A stretch of DNA of 64,000 nt from Salarchaeum japonicum_A (GCF_049705945.1 NZ_JBNAMV010000003.1:50175-114174); one strand, 5' to 3'. Numbered from the stretch's first letter, positions 16,942-25,983 are shown. Numbers and translations are program-made. Notes: generated from the sequence alone by a model not told the origin.

Positions 16942-17637
16942 TTATCGTTCAGAATCGATTCGGCGCTGCTGGTCACGAAGGAACTCAACGACGGCATCGA
17001 TATCCTGTTCGGGAACCGTTTGCTGTTCGAAGACTCCTTTGAATGCATCTTCGAAATCCTCCGACGTGAGGCGGTTAAGGACAGTCTCGATGCGACCAGC
17101 GAGCTTCTCGGACTCCCCGCGATGCAGATGAGTCGCGATCCGGTCGAAATCCGCGCCAGCAGCCAGCACTACCAGATCCCGGGAGTCTGCCTTGCGGCCA
17201 CTATGAAGTTTCACGGCAAACAGCAACTCCCGTTCCGGGATCCTGGCTGTTACCGGGCGCCCGGTTCGCAGTTCCTCGGTGACAGAGTGTTGGGCCAGAT
17301 AGCGATACGACCACTCAGCTTCCGTCTGGCGACAGCCCAGCGCGTCCACCATCGCGTCGAACCGAACCGGATTCCCGATATCTTTCGTAAACCGGATAGT
17401 CCGGCCCTCGTAGAGCTCGTTTCGCTCGACATCGGCCGTTTTCTCGTAGCCGCGGTCGGTGAGAAGGTCCGTGTAGTCGTCGACCGCTTGGGCCGGAATG
17501 ACGACGTCGACGTCCGTGGTGAAGCGTTGATTGAACGCCGCGATCGCCCACCCACCGACGAGCACGTACGGCAGGTCAGCGTCAATGACGGCCTCCAGGG
17601 TGTCCAGCAATTCATCTTCGCGTTCACCGAGACTCAT
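16942..17637 (-). CDS. AbiEii-like nucleotidyltransferase (toxin-type)
   Basis: A 231-residue protein of the nucleotidyltransferase superfamily. The GG motif is at G28-G29-W30 and the metal-binding DxD at D42-V-D44 (VGGWAIAAFNQ, TTDVDVVIP). AbiEii/MenA-like enzymes add nucleotides to tRNA and act as toxins paired with a winged-helix antitoxin. The gene overlaps the upstream HTH gene by four bases (17634-17637), the typical antitoxin-toxin order. Abortive infection or element stabilisation is the likely role; the toxin activity is inferred. Confidence 0.82.
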   Translation of the reverse strand: MSLGEREDELLDTLEAVIDADLPYVLVGGWAIAAFNQRFTTDVDVVIPAQAVDDYTDLLTDRGYEKTADVERNELYEGRTIRFTKDIGNPVRFDAMVDALGCRQTEAEWSYRYLAQHSVTEELRTGRPVTARIPERELLFAVKLHSGRKADSRDLVVLAAGADFDRIATHLHRGESEKLAGRIETVLNRLTSEDFEDAFKGVFEQQTVPEQDIDAVVEFLRDQQRRIDSER

Positions 17638-18308
17638 GCATTGAGACGCGGGTCCTCGTGGGACGCGTCGATATCGCGGTCATATTCATCGGCGATCATC
17701 TCCAACGCCGGCTCGTAGTTCACCCGGTACTCCAACATGTGCTCGATTGCCTCGTCCAACGGAATAACCGGATTGCCGTCAACCCACTCGCGAGTGATCT
17801 CCCCACTCGTCGGGAACAACACGTACGAGACGGTCGCGTCGTAGTCGGCCGCATCCGGCCGCTCTTCGATCCGGCTCGGAATCCCGAACTCATCAAAGAA
17901 CGCCGTCCACTGCTCGACATCCCGGTCGGCGACCTGGATGAAGATCGGATAGTCGTCGTGGCCGCGGGCGATCTGATAGCCGCCGTGGGTCCAGACGTAG
18001 ACGCCGTCGATTTTCGTGTACGCAAAGGGCATCCCGGCGAAGTGCGGAATGACGTAGCCGTCGTCGATCGAGGGAGGAACCGAGCGGGAAATAGCGGCGA
18101 CGAGATCGTAGTAGCGATCCCTGACAGCGTGATTCTCGATGTAGACGCCGTCCTCGCGCCGGATGAAGCCTGCGTCCTCCAACCGCTCGATCCAGTCGTA
18201 GACCCAGGAGTAGGAGCCGTCGATCTTCTGGGCGATTCGACGGATCGAGTCGCCCGGCTGGGCCGCAACCATGATCTTCGCCGCGGTCTCGTCGACGTAC
18301 TCCATCAT
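17634..18308 (-). CDS. Winged-helix protein, probable AbiEi-like antitoxin
   Basis: 224 residues. An N-terminal helix-turn-helix covers about residues 1-55 (GDSIRRIAQKIDGSYSWVYD, WIERLEDAGFIRREDG). The rest (FAYTKIDGVYVWTHGGYQ, YPIFIQVADRD) would contact the toxin or act as a sensor. It is coupled to the nucleotidyltransferase gene. A start three bases later (MEYVDET) is possible. A decayed relative of its HTH domain lies at 22931-23164. Self-repression is expected for such antitoxins; dyad C is 130 bp upstream. Confidence 0.8.
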   Translation of the reverse strand: MMEYVDETAAKIMVAAQPGDSIRRIAQKIDGSYSWVYDWIERLEDAGFIRREDGVYIENHAVRDRYYDLVAAISRSVPPSIDDGYVIPHFAGMPFAYTKIDGVYVWTHGGYQIARGHDDYPIFIQVADRDVEQWTAFFDEFGIPSRIEERPDAADYDATVSYVLFPTSGEITREWVDGNPVIPLDEAIEHMLEYRVNYEPALEMIADEYDRDIDASHEDPRLNA

Positions 18309-18439
18309 CGATAGTTATCGGTATCGCATCTAACGGTATTAGTCTTGTCCCCTGTATTCCCTATGAAGTTATCGCTATACAGATACACTATTCTTGGCTC
18401 TGGTAGTCCGATCCGGCTCAGCATTCGAGCAGAGATGAA

Positions 18440-18481
18440 TTAACCAACAGAGGAGACGGTTGATCGCTATTCGTTGGTTAA
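18440..18481. promoter_or_regulatory. TTAACCAAC dyad, copy C
   Basis: Perfect half-sites at 18440-18448 and 18473-18481, 24-base spacer, between the divergent antitoxin and SWIM genes. The right half touches the T tract of leader h. Confidence 0.75.
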
Positions 18482-18482
18482 G

Positions 18483-18513
18483 TTTTTCAGCGCCCGCCGA
18501 GGGGCGGAGGCGC
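18483..18513 (+). promoter_or_regulatory. T-tract plus GC hairpin leader, copy h
   Basis: TTTTT (18483-18487), outer arms GCGCC/GGCGC (18490-18494, 18509-18513) and inner CCGCC/GGCGG. ATG at 18534. Confidence 0.6.
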
Positions 18514-18533
18514 ACTCCCGTCTCCACCGACCC

Positions 18534-19352
18534 ATGACCGACCGATATCTAATGACCGTTCTCGACGAGGCAGAGCGAGTCGCAGAGCACCACGAGCAGG
18601 TCGCCCAATCTTCAGACAATCCGAATCACGAGTATCTCCGGTACGCCGTCCTTCGGCTGCTCGAAGACGAGGGTGACGAGACATCGGTGGAGATACCGCA
18701 GATCGACGGCGTGACCGTCGGATACGGGGAAGATAAAGCGATGTACGAGAGTTGGGATGACGACGTCGAGTGGTGGGAGTTGGTTCCGCCGCAGGCGGAT
18801 TGTACTCGCTTCCGGATGTTCTACCCCGACGAGCACGAGGCTGTTCCGCGAGTCATCGTCGACGTGATGGCAGCACTCGGGGCGTGGCGTGTCTGGACTG
18901 GGAGCGCTGCCGCCTGTGGCTCCTACGATCATCGCGAGCGGCGGGAAGTCCACTATCTGTGGCCGGAGGGGCATCCGGTCGAAACCCTACTTGTGGATCG
19001 TCTCCAGGACCCCGAGGCTGCGGTTGCCCCAGACGGCGGCCGCTCCGGCGACGTGCGCGATCGGATGGTCGTCACGGAGCACTCTCCCCAGTCCGACGAC
19101 CTCGAGCCGCGAACCAGCCGTGCCGTCGACGAATCGATGTCCGTCTCGCTGCTCGAAAAGGGTGGCCGCTATGAGGTCCGATCGGCGTCCGGAAACTGGT
19201 ACGAAGTCGACGTGATCAGCGAGTCGTGTACGTGTCCAGACTGGCGGAAGCGTACGCCCGAGGGCGGGTGTAAACACCTCCGGCGAGTCGATTATGAGAT
19301 CAAGCAGGGACGGGTCCCCCGGCCTGATGGGCGCCTCCCCTCAAAGTCGTAG
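18534..19352 (+). CDS. SWIM zinc-finger protein
   Basis: 272 residues from ATG 18534; the frame extends upstream but overlaps the dyad and leader, so the later start is chosen. A C-terminal SWIM finger, C232-x-C234 then C246-x-H248 (CTCPDW, GGCKH), is expected to bind DNA or proteins. The N-terminal 180 residues are acidic and unrecognised. A second SWIM protein is encoded at 28632-30419. SWIM proteins are frequent on haloarchaeal plasmids with unknown roles. It has both the TTAACCAAC dyad and the hairpin leader. Confidence 0.8.
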   Translation: MTDRYLMTVLDEAERVAEHHEQVAQSSDNPNHEYLRYAVLRLLEDEGDETSVEIPQIDGVTVGYGEDKAMYESWDDDVEWWELVPPQADCTRFRMFYPDEHEAVPRVIVDVMAALGAWRVWTGSAAACGSYDHRERREVHYLWPEGHPVETLLVDRLQDPEAAVAPDGGRSGDVRDRMVVTEHSPQSDDLEPRTSRAVDESMSVSLLEKGGRYEVRSASGNWYEVDVISESCTCPDWRKRTPEGGCKHLRRVDYEIKQGRVPRPDGRLPSKS

Positions 19353-19389
19353 CGTCACTGGTCCACATGTAGTCTCACTACTGCAAGAG

Positions 19390-19932
19390 TCACACAGGGC
19401 GAGACGAAGGAAACAACTGACTGAGATACTTGCCGAGGAAAACCGAGCCGATCACGATGACAGCCCCACCGACGAGCATGGCGATCCAGACCACCCCCAG
19501 TCGATGTGATTCGGCTGGTGCCAGATCAAACGTCGAACTGACGCCAATCGTGAGGCCGAACGTGACGCCCACACCGATTACGAACGGGAAACTCCACGCC
19601 AAGCTGGTGGTCACAAGAGCATCCACCCGGGTTAGCTCGGTCGTCTGGTGGAGGTAGATGCCGACTGCGGCGAGCGGCACGAAGACGATCGCCAAGAATA
19701 GGGCAGCGAGGAGGACTGCTTCATCGTACATCGCCAGCACGCCAAACCCAGCAACCAGAAGGACGCCGCCGAGCACGGCAATCGAGACGTATTTGAGCAG
19801 TTGGGGGACAGTCCCTGTCCGTCGTCGAAACCCGACCACTCCGACCAATACTAGGGTGAGGACCGCAGCCAGTCCTAGGAGGATCGCCAAGAGCGCCAAC
19901 CCGAAGAAGCCGGCTCCCAACCCATTCGACAT
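19390..19932 (-). CDS. Hypothetical integral membrane protein
   Basis: 180 residues with about five hydrophobic helices: near residues 8-33, 45-68, 70-92, 105-130 and 143-168. There is a short basic loop (GFRRRT) after the first and a Ser/Arg-rich C-terminus. No transporter or enzyme motif is visible. It converges with the SWIM gene. Hydrophobicity makes it a confident membrane protein, but no function can be given. Confidence 0.75.
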   Translation of the reverse strand: MSNGLGAGFFGLALLAILLGLAAVLTLVLVGVVGFRRRTGTVPQLLKYVSIAVLGGVLLVAGFGVLAMYDEAVLLAALFLAIVFVPLAAVGIYLHQTTELTRVDALVTTSLAWSFPFVIGVGVTFGLTIGVSSTFDLAPAESHRLGVVWIAMLVGGAVIVIGSVFLGKYLSQLFPSSRPV

Positions 19933-20011
19933 TAGCTATCGGTTTTAGCCCCCGAACTGTAAATCATCGGCCGCGTTGACAGCGAGCGGGAGAAGTCGAA
20001 TCTGAACAGAT

Positions 20012-20052
20012 TTAACCAACAAAACTATGATTCTACCACCAGTGTTGGTTAA
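20012..20052. promoter_or_regulatory. TTAACCAAC dyad, copy D
   Basis: Perfect half-sites at 20012-20020 and 20044-20052, 23-base spacer. The right half ends 13 bases before the ATG at 20066, so a bound protein would cover the core promoter. Confidence 0.75.
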
Positions 20053-20065
20053 CACAGATCGGCCC

Positions 20066-20389
20066 ATGTCCTACGAACCCCCGACGCCGCCAGCGGAACT
20101 CCCCACCGACGTCATCGACACGCTCAACGACTATTCGCCAGAATTACTCCGAGACGTTGCCCACTATGCCGAGGACCTCTCAGAGTATCGCGAGCGCGAG
20201 GCCCGTCTTTCCGAAGCAGAGGAGGAAGACGAGAACGACGAGCGTCCCGATGACCTCCCGGATGATGTCCCGACGAAGGCGACAATCACGATCAAGAAGA
20301 TCAACGACAACCGCTACTACTACTGGCAGTGGCGGGAAGGAGACCGCGTCACGTCAAAGTACAAATCCCCAGTGAATCCGGACGAGTAG
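20066..20389 (+). CDS. Small hypothetical protein
   Basis: 107 residues with an acidic middle (EEEDENDERPDDLPDD) and a C-terminal motif KKINDNRYYYWQWREGDRVT that looks like a small beta fold contacting DNA or RNA. Similar short proteins occur on haloarchaeal plasmids; I cannot name a function. It is the last gene before the origin and lies directly behind dyad D. Confidence 0.65.
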   Translation: MSYEPPTPPAELPTDVIDTLNDYSPELLRDVAHYAEDLSEYREREARLSEAEEEDENDERPDDLPDDVPTKATITIKKINDNRYYYWQWREGDRVTSKYKSPVNPDE

Positions 20390-20587
20390 ACGAGATAGTA
20401 CTTCAGTCGGATGGCCAGTTGTTCGGAATGACACCGCGTCTGCGAAGTGAAAGACGCGAAGCGTTTCGCTCAAATGAGCATCGGTTTGCTGCGAATTGAT
20501 AGAACCGACTGTCTGTATCGGTAGCATCGTTAATACAGGAGGCCAGATATCGAGATTTCTGAACTCGATTGAAAGGTTAAGGAGACG

Positions 20588-21422
20588 CACCCCTATCGAC
20601 TTGTTCAACAAAACCACCTGCATGCGGAGAGTCACCTCTATCGATTTGTTCAGTGGGAAGTCGTCCACGGAAGACCAGTATTGAACCACTGGAGCGGAAA
20701 TGCCGAAATTGAGTATAGAGCCGCCCCTATATGTGATCGGATGCATCTATCGTGAACGTGTCGGTAGGACCACACACCCACCCCTATCGATTTGTTCTGG
20801 CGAGAAAGGGTGGGGAGGGGAGAGTTGATCACGAGGAACCGGCAAGGAAATGACACTTCAGGGTGAGGTCCTTCGGCTGTATCGGTCTTTATTAACTTGA
20901 TTACTACTGGATTCGATAGAAGGGAGTGGAGTCAAACAAATCGATAGGGGAGAGGGTAGAGTAGTTTATTTGGTAAACAGAGGGGATACAAGACGTCCGG
21001 CTATGGTGCCTACAAAATACCCGAAACCGCTCTTGTTCTTCTGATTTCTCGATCATTGTTTATATACTCAATTAGGAGAGAAATAGAGGAGAGGATGTAA
21101 TTAGAACAAGTCGATAGAGGTGCGTTCTACTAGCTAGCTAGTAGCTAGAACTAGAAAGAAGAGAAGAAGAAGATGAAAGCAGCTCTCAATCCCATGCTAA
21201 TCGTGACGTAGATGGGGCGATAGTCCGTTCGGGAATTCTCTCACCCCACCCCTCCTTTGTGGTTAGAACAAATCGATAGGGGTGAGAGGGTGTTCGAGAG
21301 TTCTCCTGGATCGACCGAGAAGGGTTCCTAACAAATCGTCGGAGGTCGCGGAGGATAACGGTGTAACCCTCTGATATACCTGTTCTGAACGTCATACCGG
21401 TAGAAAAGAAATCGACAGGGGA
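20588..21422. other. Replication origin: ORB-like repeats and AT-rich core
   Basis: Eight copies of a 19-bp repeat with consensus GAACAARTCGATAGGGGTG. Reverse copies: 20588-20606, 20633-20651, 20779-20797. Forward copies: 20935-20953, 21104-21122, 21266-21284. Degenerate copies: 21330-21347, 21407-21422. The orientation switches near 20.8-20.9 kb, followed by AT-rich sequence to about 21.19 kb that could unwind. This is the usual form of haloarchaeal origins, in which inverted Orc1/Cdc6 boxes flank a duplex-unwinding element beside the initiator gene. The repeat differs from the common chromosomal ORB, so it is probably specific to the adjacent initiator. Confidence 0.85.
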
Positions 21423-21455
21423 ATCTTTTAGTATCCTGATAGAGTGGGGTTCGGT

Positions 21456-22781
21456 ATGCCCACGGATCCTGGTCCCGAGGAGACCCCCGAGTCCACGGGT
21501 TCTATCAAAGATCTCATTCTCGAGCAGGAAGAAGCCGCGAGTCTCATCAAGAACCGGTCACTCCTCGAACCGAACGAGATCGTCGACGAGGAACGTATCG
21601 TCGGTCGTGACACCCAGCTCACCGATATCACTCAGCACCTCCGCGTCGCGATTAGTAACGAGCGGCCACCGAACCTTCTCCTCTATGGCCCCTCCGGGAC
21701 CGGGAAATCGCTCATCATCAACGCCGTCTGTCAGAATATCATCGAGCTCTGCGAAAGTCGTGATATCCGGTTTGGCGTCATCCAGATGAACTGCCAGAAC
21801 GTGGGAACCCTCGGCGCAGCCGTCTACGAACTGGCACGAAAGGTATCGAACGATATTGGAACGACTGTCGACGTCCCAGAGCATGGGGTTCCAAACAAGA
21901 AAAAATGGCGCGAACTCTACCGTCTCATCAACGAACACTACGACACAGTCGTGTTCATCCTCGATGAACTCGACATGCTCGTCGGTCGTCGCGACAAGGA
22001 CGAGCCAGCCTTCTCCCGCCTTCTCTATCAGCTCTCTCGTGCTGGAAGCACCGACGAGATCACCGCCCAGGTCTCCGTAACCGCGATCACGAACGACACG
22101 AAAATGATGGAGAGCGTGGGAAGTCGCGCTCTCAGTTCGTTCACCCCCGAAGACGTTCATTTCAGTGACTACGACGCCAACCAACTCCGAGAAATCCTCC
22201 GGGCTCGGGAGGACGCTTTTCACGAGGATGCACTCAGCGACGATGTCATTCCCCTCGCAGCGGCATTCGCCGCCCAAACCAACGGAGACGCACGGAAGGC
22301 GATCGACCTGATGCGAACAGCGGGGTCGATCGCAGAAAAAACAGGTGCCGATAAAGTTCGTGAGGAGCACGTTCGACAAGCCCAAGATAAGGTCGAGAAG
22401 AACCGCGTGTTAGAGGTGACTCGTGGGATTAGTACGCAAAAGAAGCTCTGTCTGTTCGCGACTGCAGCTGTGGCACGCGAGACTGGAACTGGTGCAGCGA
22501 GAAGCCCGATCGGATATCGGGTGTATCAGTACTTGACGGGCACCTTGGATTCGGATCAGTATCACCAGGAGACGTACGTGAATAAGATGAAAGAACTCAC
22601 GACGTATTCGTTGGTCGAGACAGAACGGAAGAGTCAGGGGCCACATTCGGGCAGCTATCTCGAGTTCACGTTTGGTGAGAACCCGGAGACAATTATCGAG
22701 ACGCTTCGGGAAGATTCGCGACTTGATGACGTCCACGATGACGAACTCCGTACCGTCGTGAATGCACAGCTCAACCAGTAG
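21456..22781 (+). CDS. orc1: Orc1/Cdc6 family replication initiator
   Basis: 441 residues from ATG 21456; a GTG at 21444 would add four residues, but a TATA-like TTTTAG about 26 bases before the ATG favours the shorter form. AAA+ motifs: Walker A GPSGTGKS at 78-85, Walker B in VVFILDELDML, sensor region ITNDTKM, then a lid and a C-terminal winged helix (SPIGYRVYQYL, YVNKMKELTTYSLVE) that would bind the flanking repeats. It would recognise the ORB-like boxes at 20588-21422 and 22792-22912 and load MCM. Plasmid-type initiators like this usually serve a single origin. Confidence 0.95.
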   Translation: MPTDPGPEETPESTGSIKDLILEQEEAASLIKNRSLLEPNEIVDEERIVGRDTQLTDITQHLRVAISNERPPNLLLYGPSGTGKSLIINAVCQNIIELCESRDIRFGVIQMNCQNVGTLGAAVYELARKVSNDIGTTVDVPEHGVPNKKKWRELYRLINEHYDTVVFILDELDMLVGRRDKDEPAFSRLLYQLSRAGSTDEITAQVSVTAITNDTKMMESVGSRALSSFTPEDVHFSDYDANQLREILRAREDAFHEDALSDDVIPLAAAFAAQTNGDARKAIDLMRTAGSIAEKTGADKVREEHVRQAQDKVEKNRVLEVTRGISTQKKLCLFATAAVARETGTGAARSPIGYRVYQYLTGTLDSDQYHQETYVNKMKELTTYSLVETERKSQGPHSGSYLEFTFGENPETIIETLREDSRLDDVHDDELRTVVNAQLNQ

Positions 22782-22791
22782 GCTGTTCCTC

Positions 22792-22912
22792 GAACAAGTC
22801 GATAGGGGTGAGGGTGTTATCGATGACTCAGTTCCATCACTGACAAGAACAAGTCGATAGGGGTGGGTCTACAAATCGTGGTGGCCATTCACACAACAAA
22901 TCGATAGAGGCG
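22792..22912 (+). repeat. Downstream ORB-like repeat cluster
   Basis: Three forward copies of the origin repeat at 22792-22810, 22847-22865 and 22894-22912, directly behind the initiator gene. With the upstream array this brackets the gene with initiator-binding sites. Confidence 0.85.
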
Positions 22913-22930
22913 AGTGTCCAAGAGTTCGTG

Positions 22931-23164
22931 TCACCGATATTCTGCAGTTGTTGTGACACTGAGCTCTTCGAACTGGTCGACCTCGTCGAGGAAGACGACG
23001 GAGAGGCCGTCGTCATAGGTAATGCATCCTACGTTTTCGAGACGGTTCACGGCCTGTTTCACCGTCTCCTACGGCGTGTGGTGGGGGGCGACACGGCAGA
23101 TGGGGTCACCACTCTCGATAGCGAGGATGACCTACGCCGCCGTATCGTCGAGCACCTCGTACAT
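22931..23164 (-). pseudogene. Decayed winged-helix (antitoxin-like) gene
   Basis: On the minus strand a frame from ATG 23164 reads MYEVLDDTAA, then a TAG (23132-23134), then VILAIESGDPICRVAPHHTP, a second TAG (23069-23071), then ETVKQAVNRLENVG and so on to TGA at 22931. The order of motifs matches the N-terminus of the antitoxin-like gene at 17634-18308 (ETAAKIMVAA, GDSIRRIAQK, WIERLEDAGF). It is a dead copy of that HTH family, probably left when the origin region was assembled. Confidence 0.7.
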
Positions 23165-23234
23165 CTAGTAGTTGACAATATTCTGGCAATAGCTAAAAGT
23201 ATCACCTAACTGTGGGCTTCGATGTGCTCACTGT

Positions 23235-24590
23235 TCAATCAGAAGGGTGTGGCGATACCGCAAACTGCTCAGCCAATTCAACCACATCGTAGACATGAAC
23301 CCCGGTTTTGAACCACAACAGCCGATCAGAGGCACCCCCAAACTCCTCACTTGCGCAATCTAGCCGCTCCGAGACAGCCAGCACGAAATTGTCGGCCTCC
23401 ACCTGTCGGATCTTCTTTAGCTTCCCGTCCAAGTACTCGGGCGTCCAGAAGCCGACAATCTCGAGAATTGCACGCCGACCGTCCGGATGTTCGATCGCGA
23501 AGTCGGGGATCATCACCTCGGCACCCAGATCGAAGACATCGTCTTCCCGCACCAACTCCCAGTCCGTATTCGCTCGCTCCCACTTCCGGGTAAGCGTCCG
23601 CTCCACGTCGCTATCGAACTGGTCGCCGGCGCTGTAGTGCGAATTGAGGCCCTCCGTGTGGTCGAGCGCGAACTGTCGGGTCCCGCCGGTCGTCTCGTCG
23701 ACGAGGATCTCGGCAGTCATCTCCCACCGGTCACAGAGTGGTAACGCCGGCAGGAAGTTCGCCAGCCGGATTCCATACTTCTGCGATTGCGAGAACAGCG
23801 ACGCCGGGCCGTCCAGTACGGCCTCGTAGCCGGCGGCTTGGTCCGTGCTCGCGACGCGCTCACCATCAGCGTCGATCGGATAGATCCGATGCATCAACCC
23901 GAACAGCTTCACGTAGCTGAACACCGTCCCGAAATGGTCCCACACCCGAATCCGCATTTCTGTGGCGTCGTAGAGCACCGCCTGGGCGAGCGCGAGGTTG
24001 TAGCGCGTCAACAGCCAGTCAACGGTGAGATCCGTATGTTCGTAGGCCTCGTCGCTGCTGCCGGTCAGGTTTGTCGTCGAGGTCGACGTATCGTCCTCAC
24101 TGGCGTACTGGTCGGCTGTCCGCGTACCGATCCGGACGAGTCGCTTGTTGTCCTCCAAATCGGCGTACATCCCTCGATAGCACTCCTTGAGCGACACCCC
24201 GAGGTCGTCGGCGACCGCGCTGTACACCTCCAGTTTCTGTGTGTCCTCGCCGAGCGTCGGTTGGCGGACGATCGGATAGCGCTCGTTGGCTTTCTCGAAG
24301 AGTCGCCGGCGAATCTCCCGTGGGTCGACGGCGGCCATGACCTCGAACTCACACTCGTCTTTGAGGAGCTTCGCGAGCCCCTGGACGATCTTGTAGTCGG
24401 TATCCGCGACGGTCAGCTCGTCAATCGCGTCCTCGAGGTCACCTTTTGGTTCGTCGAGATGGGCTTCGAACAGGTGGATGAGTTCCCGGGCCGTCTCCCG
24501 GTAGCGCTCCTCGTCGGGATCGATGAACAGCGGGGTGACCGTCTCGTCGGTCGTGCGCGACCGCGCGAGATCAGCCGTCAGCACTGGCAC
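23235..24590 (-). CDS. bax1: DUF790 nuclease, Bax1 partner of XPB
   Basis: 451 residues. DUF790 proteins are Bax1, a nuclease that binds archaeal XPB and cuts the bubble opened by the helicase in an excision-repair-like reaction. A PD-(D/E)XK-like core is seen in MIPDFAIEHPDGRRAILEIV, in which D and E would bind metal, followed by GKLKKI. Its start overlaps the end of the XPB gene by 20 bases (24571-24590), so the two are coupled. Copies on plasmids are common in haloarchaea; whether this pair does repair or defence is open. Confidence 0.85.
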   Translation of the reverse strand: MPVLTADLARSRTTDETVTPLFIDPDEERYRETARELIHLFEAHLDEPKGDLEDAIDELTVADTDYKIVQGLAKLLKDECEFEVMAAVDPREIRRRLFEKANERYPIVRQPTLGEDTQKLEVYSAVADDLGVSLKECYRGMYADLEDNKRLVRIGTRTADQYASEDDTSTSTTNLTGSSDEAYEHTDLTVDWLLTRYNLALAQAVLYDATEMRIRVWDHFGTVFSYVKLFGLMHRIYPIDADGERVASTDQAAGYEAVLDGPASLFSQSQKYGIRLANFLPALPLCDRWEMTAEILVDETTGGTRQFALDHTEGLNSHYSAGDQFDSDVERTLTRKWERANTDWELVREDDVFDLGAEVMIPDFAIEHPDGRRAILEIVGFWTPEYLDGKLKKIRQVEADNFVLAVSERLDCASEEFGGASDRLLWFKTGVHVYDVVELAEQFAVSPHPSD

Positions 24591-25983
24591 TCACCCCCTC
24601 CCGGCGGCGCTGGGAGACGTACGTCTCCATCGTGTCCTCGGTGATAATTTCGTAGAGACGAGCCGGCTGGCGGTCGTCCGTGGGTCGCAGGATACGGCCG
24701 AGCCTCTGGGCGTACTGACGTTTCGAGGCGCTCCCCGAGAGGATGATACCGACGTTCGCCGCCGGGACGTCGATCCCCTCGTCGAGGACTTGGGACGTCA
24801 CGAGCATCGAGTAGTCGCCCGTGCGGAACCGCTCCAGAATCTCGGTGCGTTCGTCCGTCTTTGTCTGGTGGGTGATACAGGGGACGATGAACTCCTGGGA
24901 GATGTCGTAGGCGAAGTCGTTGTTAGCGGTGAAGATGATCGCGCGGTCGTCGTGATGGCGCTTGATGAGATTATCGAGCGTGTCGAGCTTCTTCTCTGCT
25001 GTTCGGGCGATCCGCTCGGCGCGTTGCTTGGCGATGAGCGCCCGCCGACCCTGCGGGTCGTAGGAGGTGCGCTTGAGGAATTCCGCGTAGCCTTCCTCTT
25101 TCCAGAGGTCGAATTCGTGGCTATCGACGTAATCACGATAGATCTGGTACTCTTCGTCGTACGTCTCCCGTTCGTCAGCCGTGAGCTCGACCGACATGTG
25201 GATCGTCTCGTACTCGCTGAGGTATTCGCCGGCGAGTTCGTCGACGTCCTCCCGATAGACAACGGGGCCGAGGAGGTCCTCGAGGAGTTCGTGCTTGCCG
25301 TCGGGCCGCTCGTAGGTCGCCGTGAGGCCAAGGCGATACGGCGCGATCATCATCTCGGGGATCTGCCGGTAGGTCGGTGCTGGCAGGTGGTGTTCCTCGT
25401 CGACGACAAGTAGGCCGAACTGATCGCCGTACTCGTTGACGTAGCGGTAGGCGCTGTCGTAGGTGGTGACTGTGATCGCGGTGACGTCGTGGCTGCCGCC
25501 CCCGAGGACGCCGACCGGCTCGGCGAGTTGGTCGCCGAAGGCGTTGGTGAGCGTGGCGTGCCACTGGTTCATCAGGTCGATCGTCGGCGTCACGACGAGC
25601 GCACTGACGCCGGCGTCGGCAATGGCCTGGAGTCCGAGAAAAGTCTTCCCGCTGCCCGTCGGGAGGACGACACTCCCCCGTCGGTCGTGGTCGATCCAGG
25701 CGTCGAGGGCGGCCTGCTGGTAGTCACGTGGTTCGATGTGGAGCGCCGGCGTGAGGACGAGATCGGGATAGGTTCGGGCGGCGTCTTCGAGGGCGTGAGC
25801 GAAGCCGTCTTGCAACGTTGCCTGCTCGTTTCCGTCCGTCCACGCGCCGGCCCATTCGAGGAGCGATCGATATCGATACGCTTGGGCGCGGTACTCGTCG
25901 ACGCGGTCATCCCACTCCGCAAAGGGCACATCGTCGGGGGGATCTTGGAGCAGGAGCGTCCCGTCGTCGAATTCGATTCGCAT
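24571..25983 (-). CDS. xpb: XPB-type SF2 DNA helicase
   Basis: 470 residues with the XPB layout. An N-terminal damage-recognition-like region is followed by Walker A LPTGSGKT at 107-114, DEEH at 195-198, a SAT-like motif LTATYERPDG (carrying the R-x-D XPB element) and motif VI QRLGRILRP near residue 432. It would open DNA for the Bax1 nuclease encoded immediately downstream. It heads the two-gene unit; upstream is the convergent-looking gap before the CcbP-like gene. Confidence 0.9.
   Translation of the reverse strand: MRIEFDDGTLLLQDPPDDVPFAEWDDRVDEYRAQAYRYRSLLEWAGAWTDGNEQATLQDGFAHALEDAARTYPDLVLTPALHIEPRDYQQAALDAWIDHDRRGSVVLPTGSGKTFLGLQAIADAGVSALVVTPTIDLMNQWHATLTNAFGDQLAEPVGVLGGGSHDVTAITVTTYDSAYRYVNEYGDQFGLLVVDEEHHLPAPTYRQIPEMMIAPYRLGLTATYERPDGKHELLEDLLGPVVYREDVDELAGEYLSEYETIHMSVELTADERETYDEEYQIYRDYVDSHEFDLWKEEGYAEFLKRTSYDPQGRRALIAKQRAERIARTAEKKLDTLDNLIKRHHDDRAIIFTANNDFAYDISQEFIVPCITHQTKTDERTEILERFRTGDYSMLVTSQVLDEGIDVPAANVGIILSGSASKRQYAQRLGRILRPTDDRQPARLYEIITEDTMETYVSQRRREGVSASADG

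Noticed and set aside
17020..18314. Two plus-strand frames opposite the nucleotidyltransferase pair
   Set aside because: The minus-strand pair has clear motifs and coupled starts.
21558..22385. 275-codon open frame antisense to the Orc1/Cdc6 gene
   Set aside because: Shadow frame; the plus strand has Walker motifs.
20588..22912. CRISPR array
   Set aside because: Repeats occur in both orientations with irregular spacing around an initiator gene; this is an origin.
23787..25413. Plus-strand frames over the Bax1-XPB genes
   Set aside because: Basic, low-complexity shadows of two recognisable genes.
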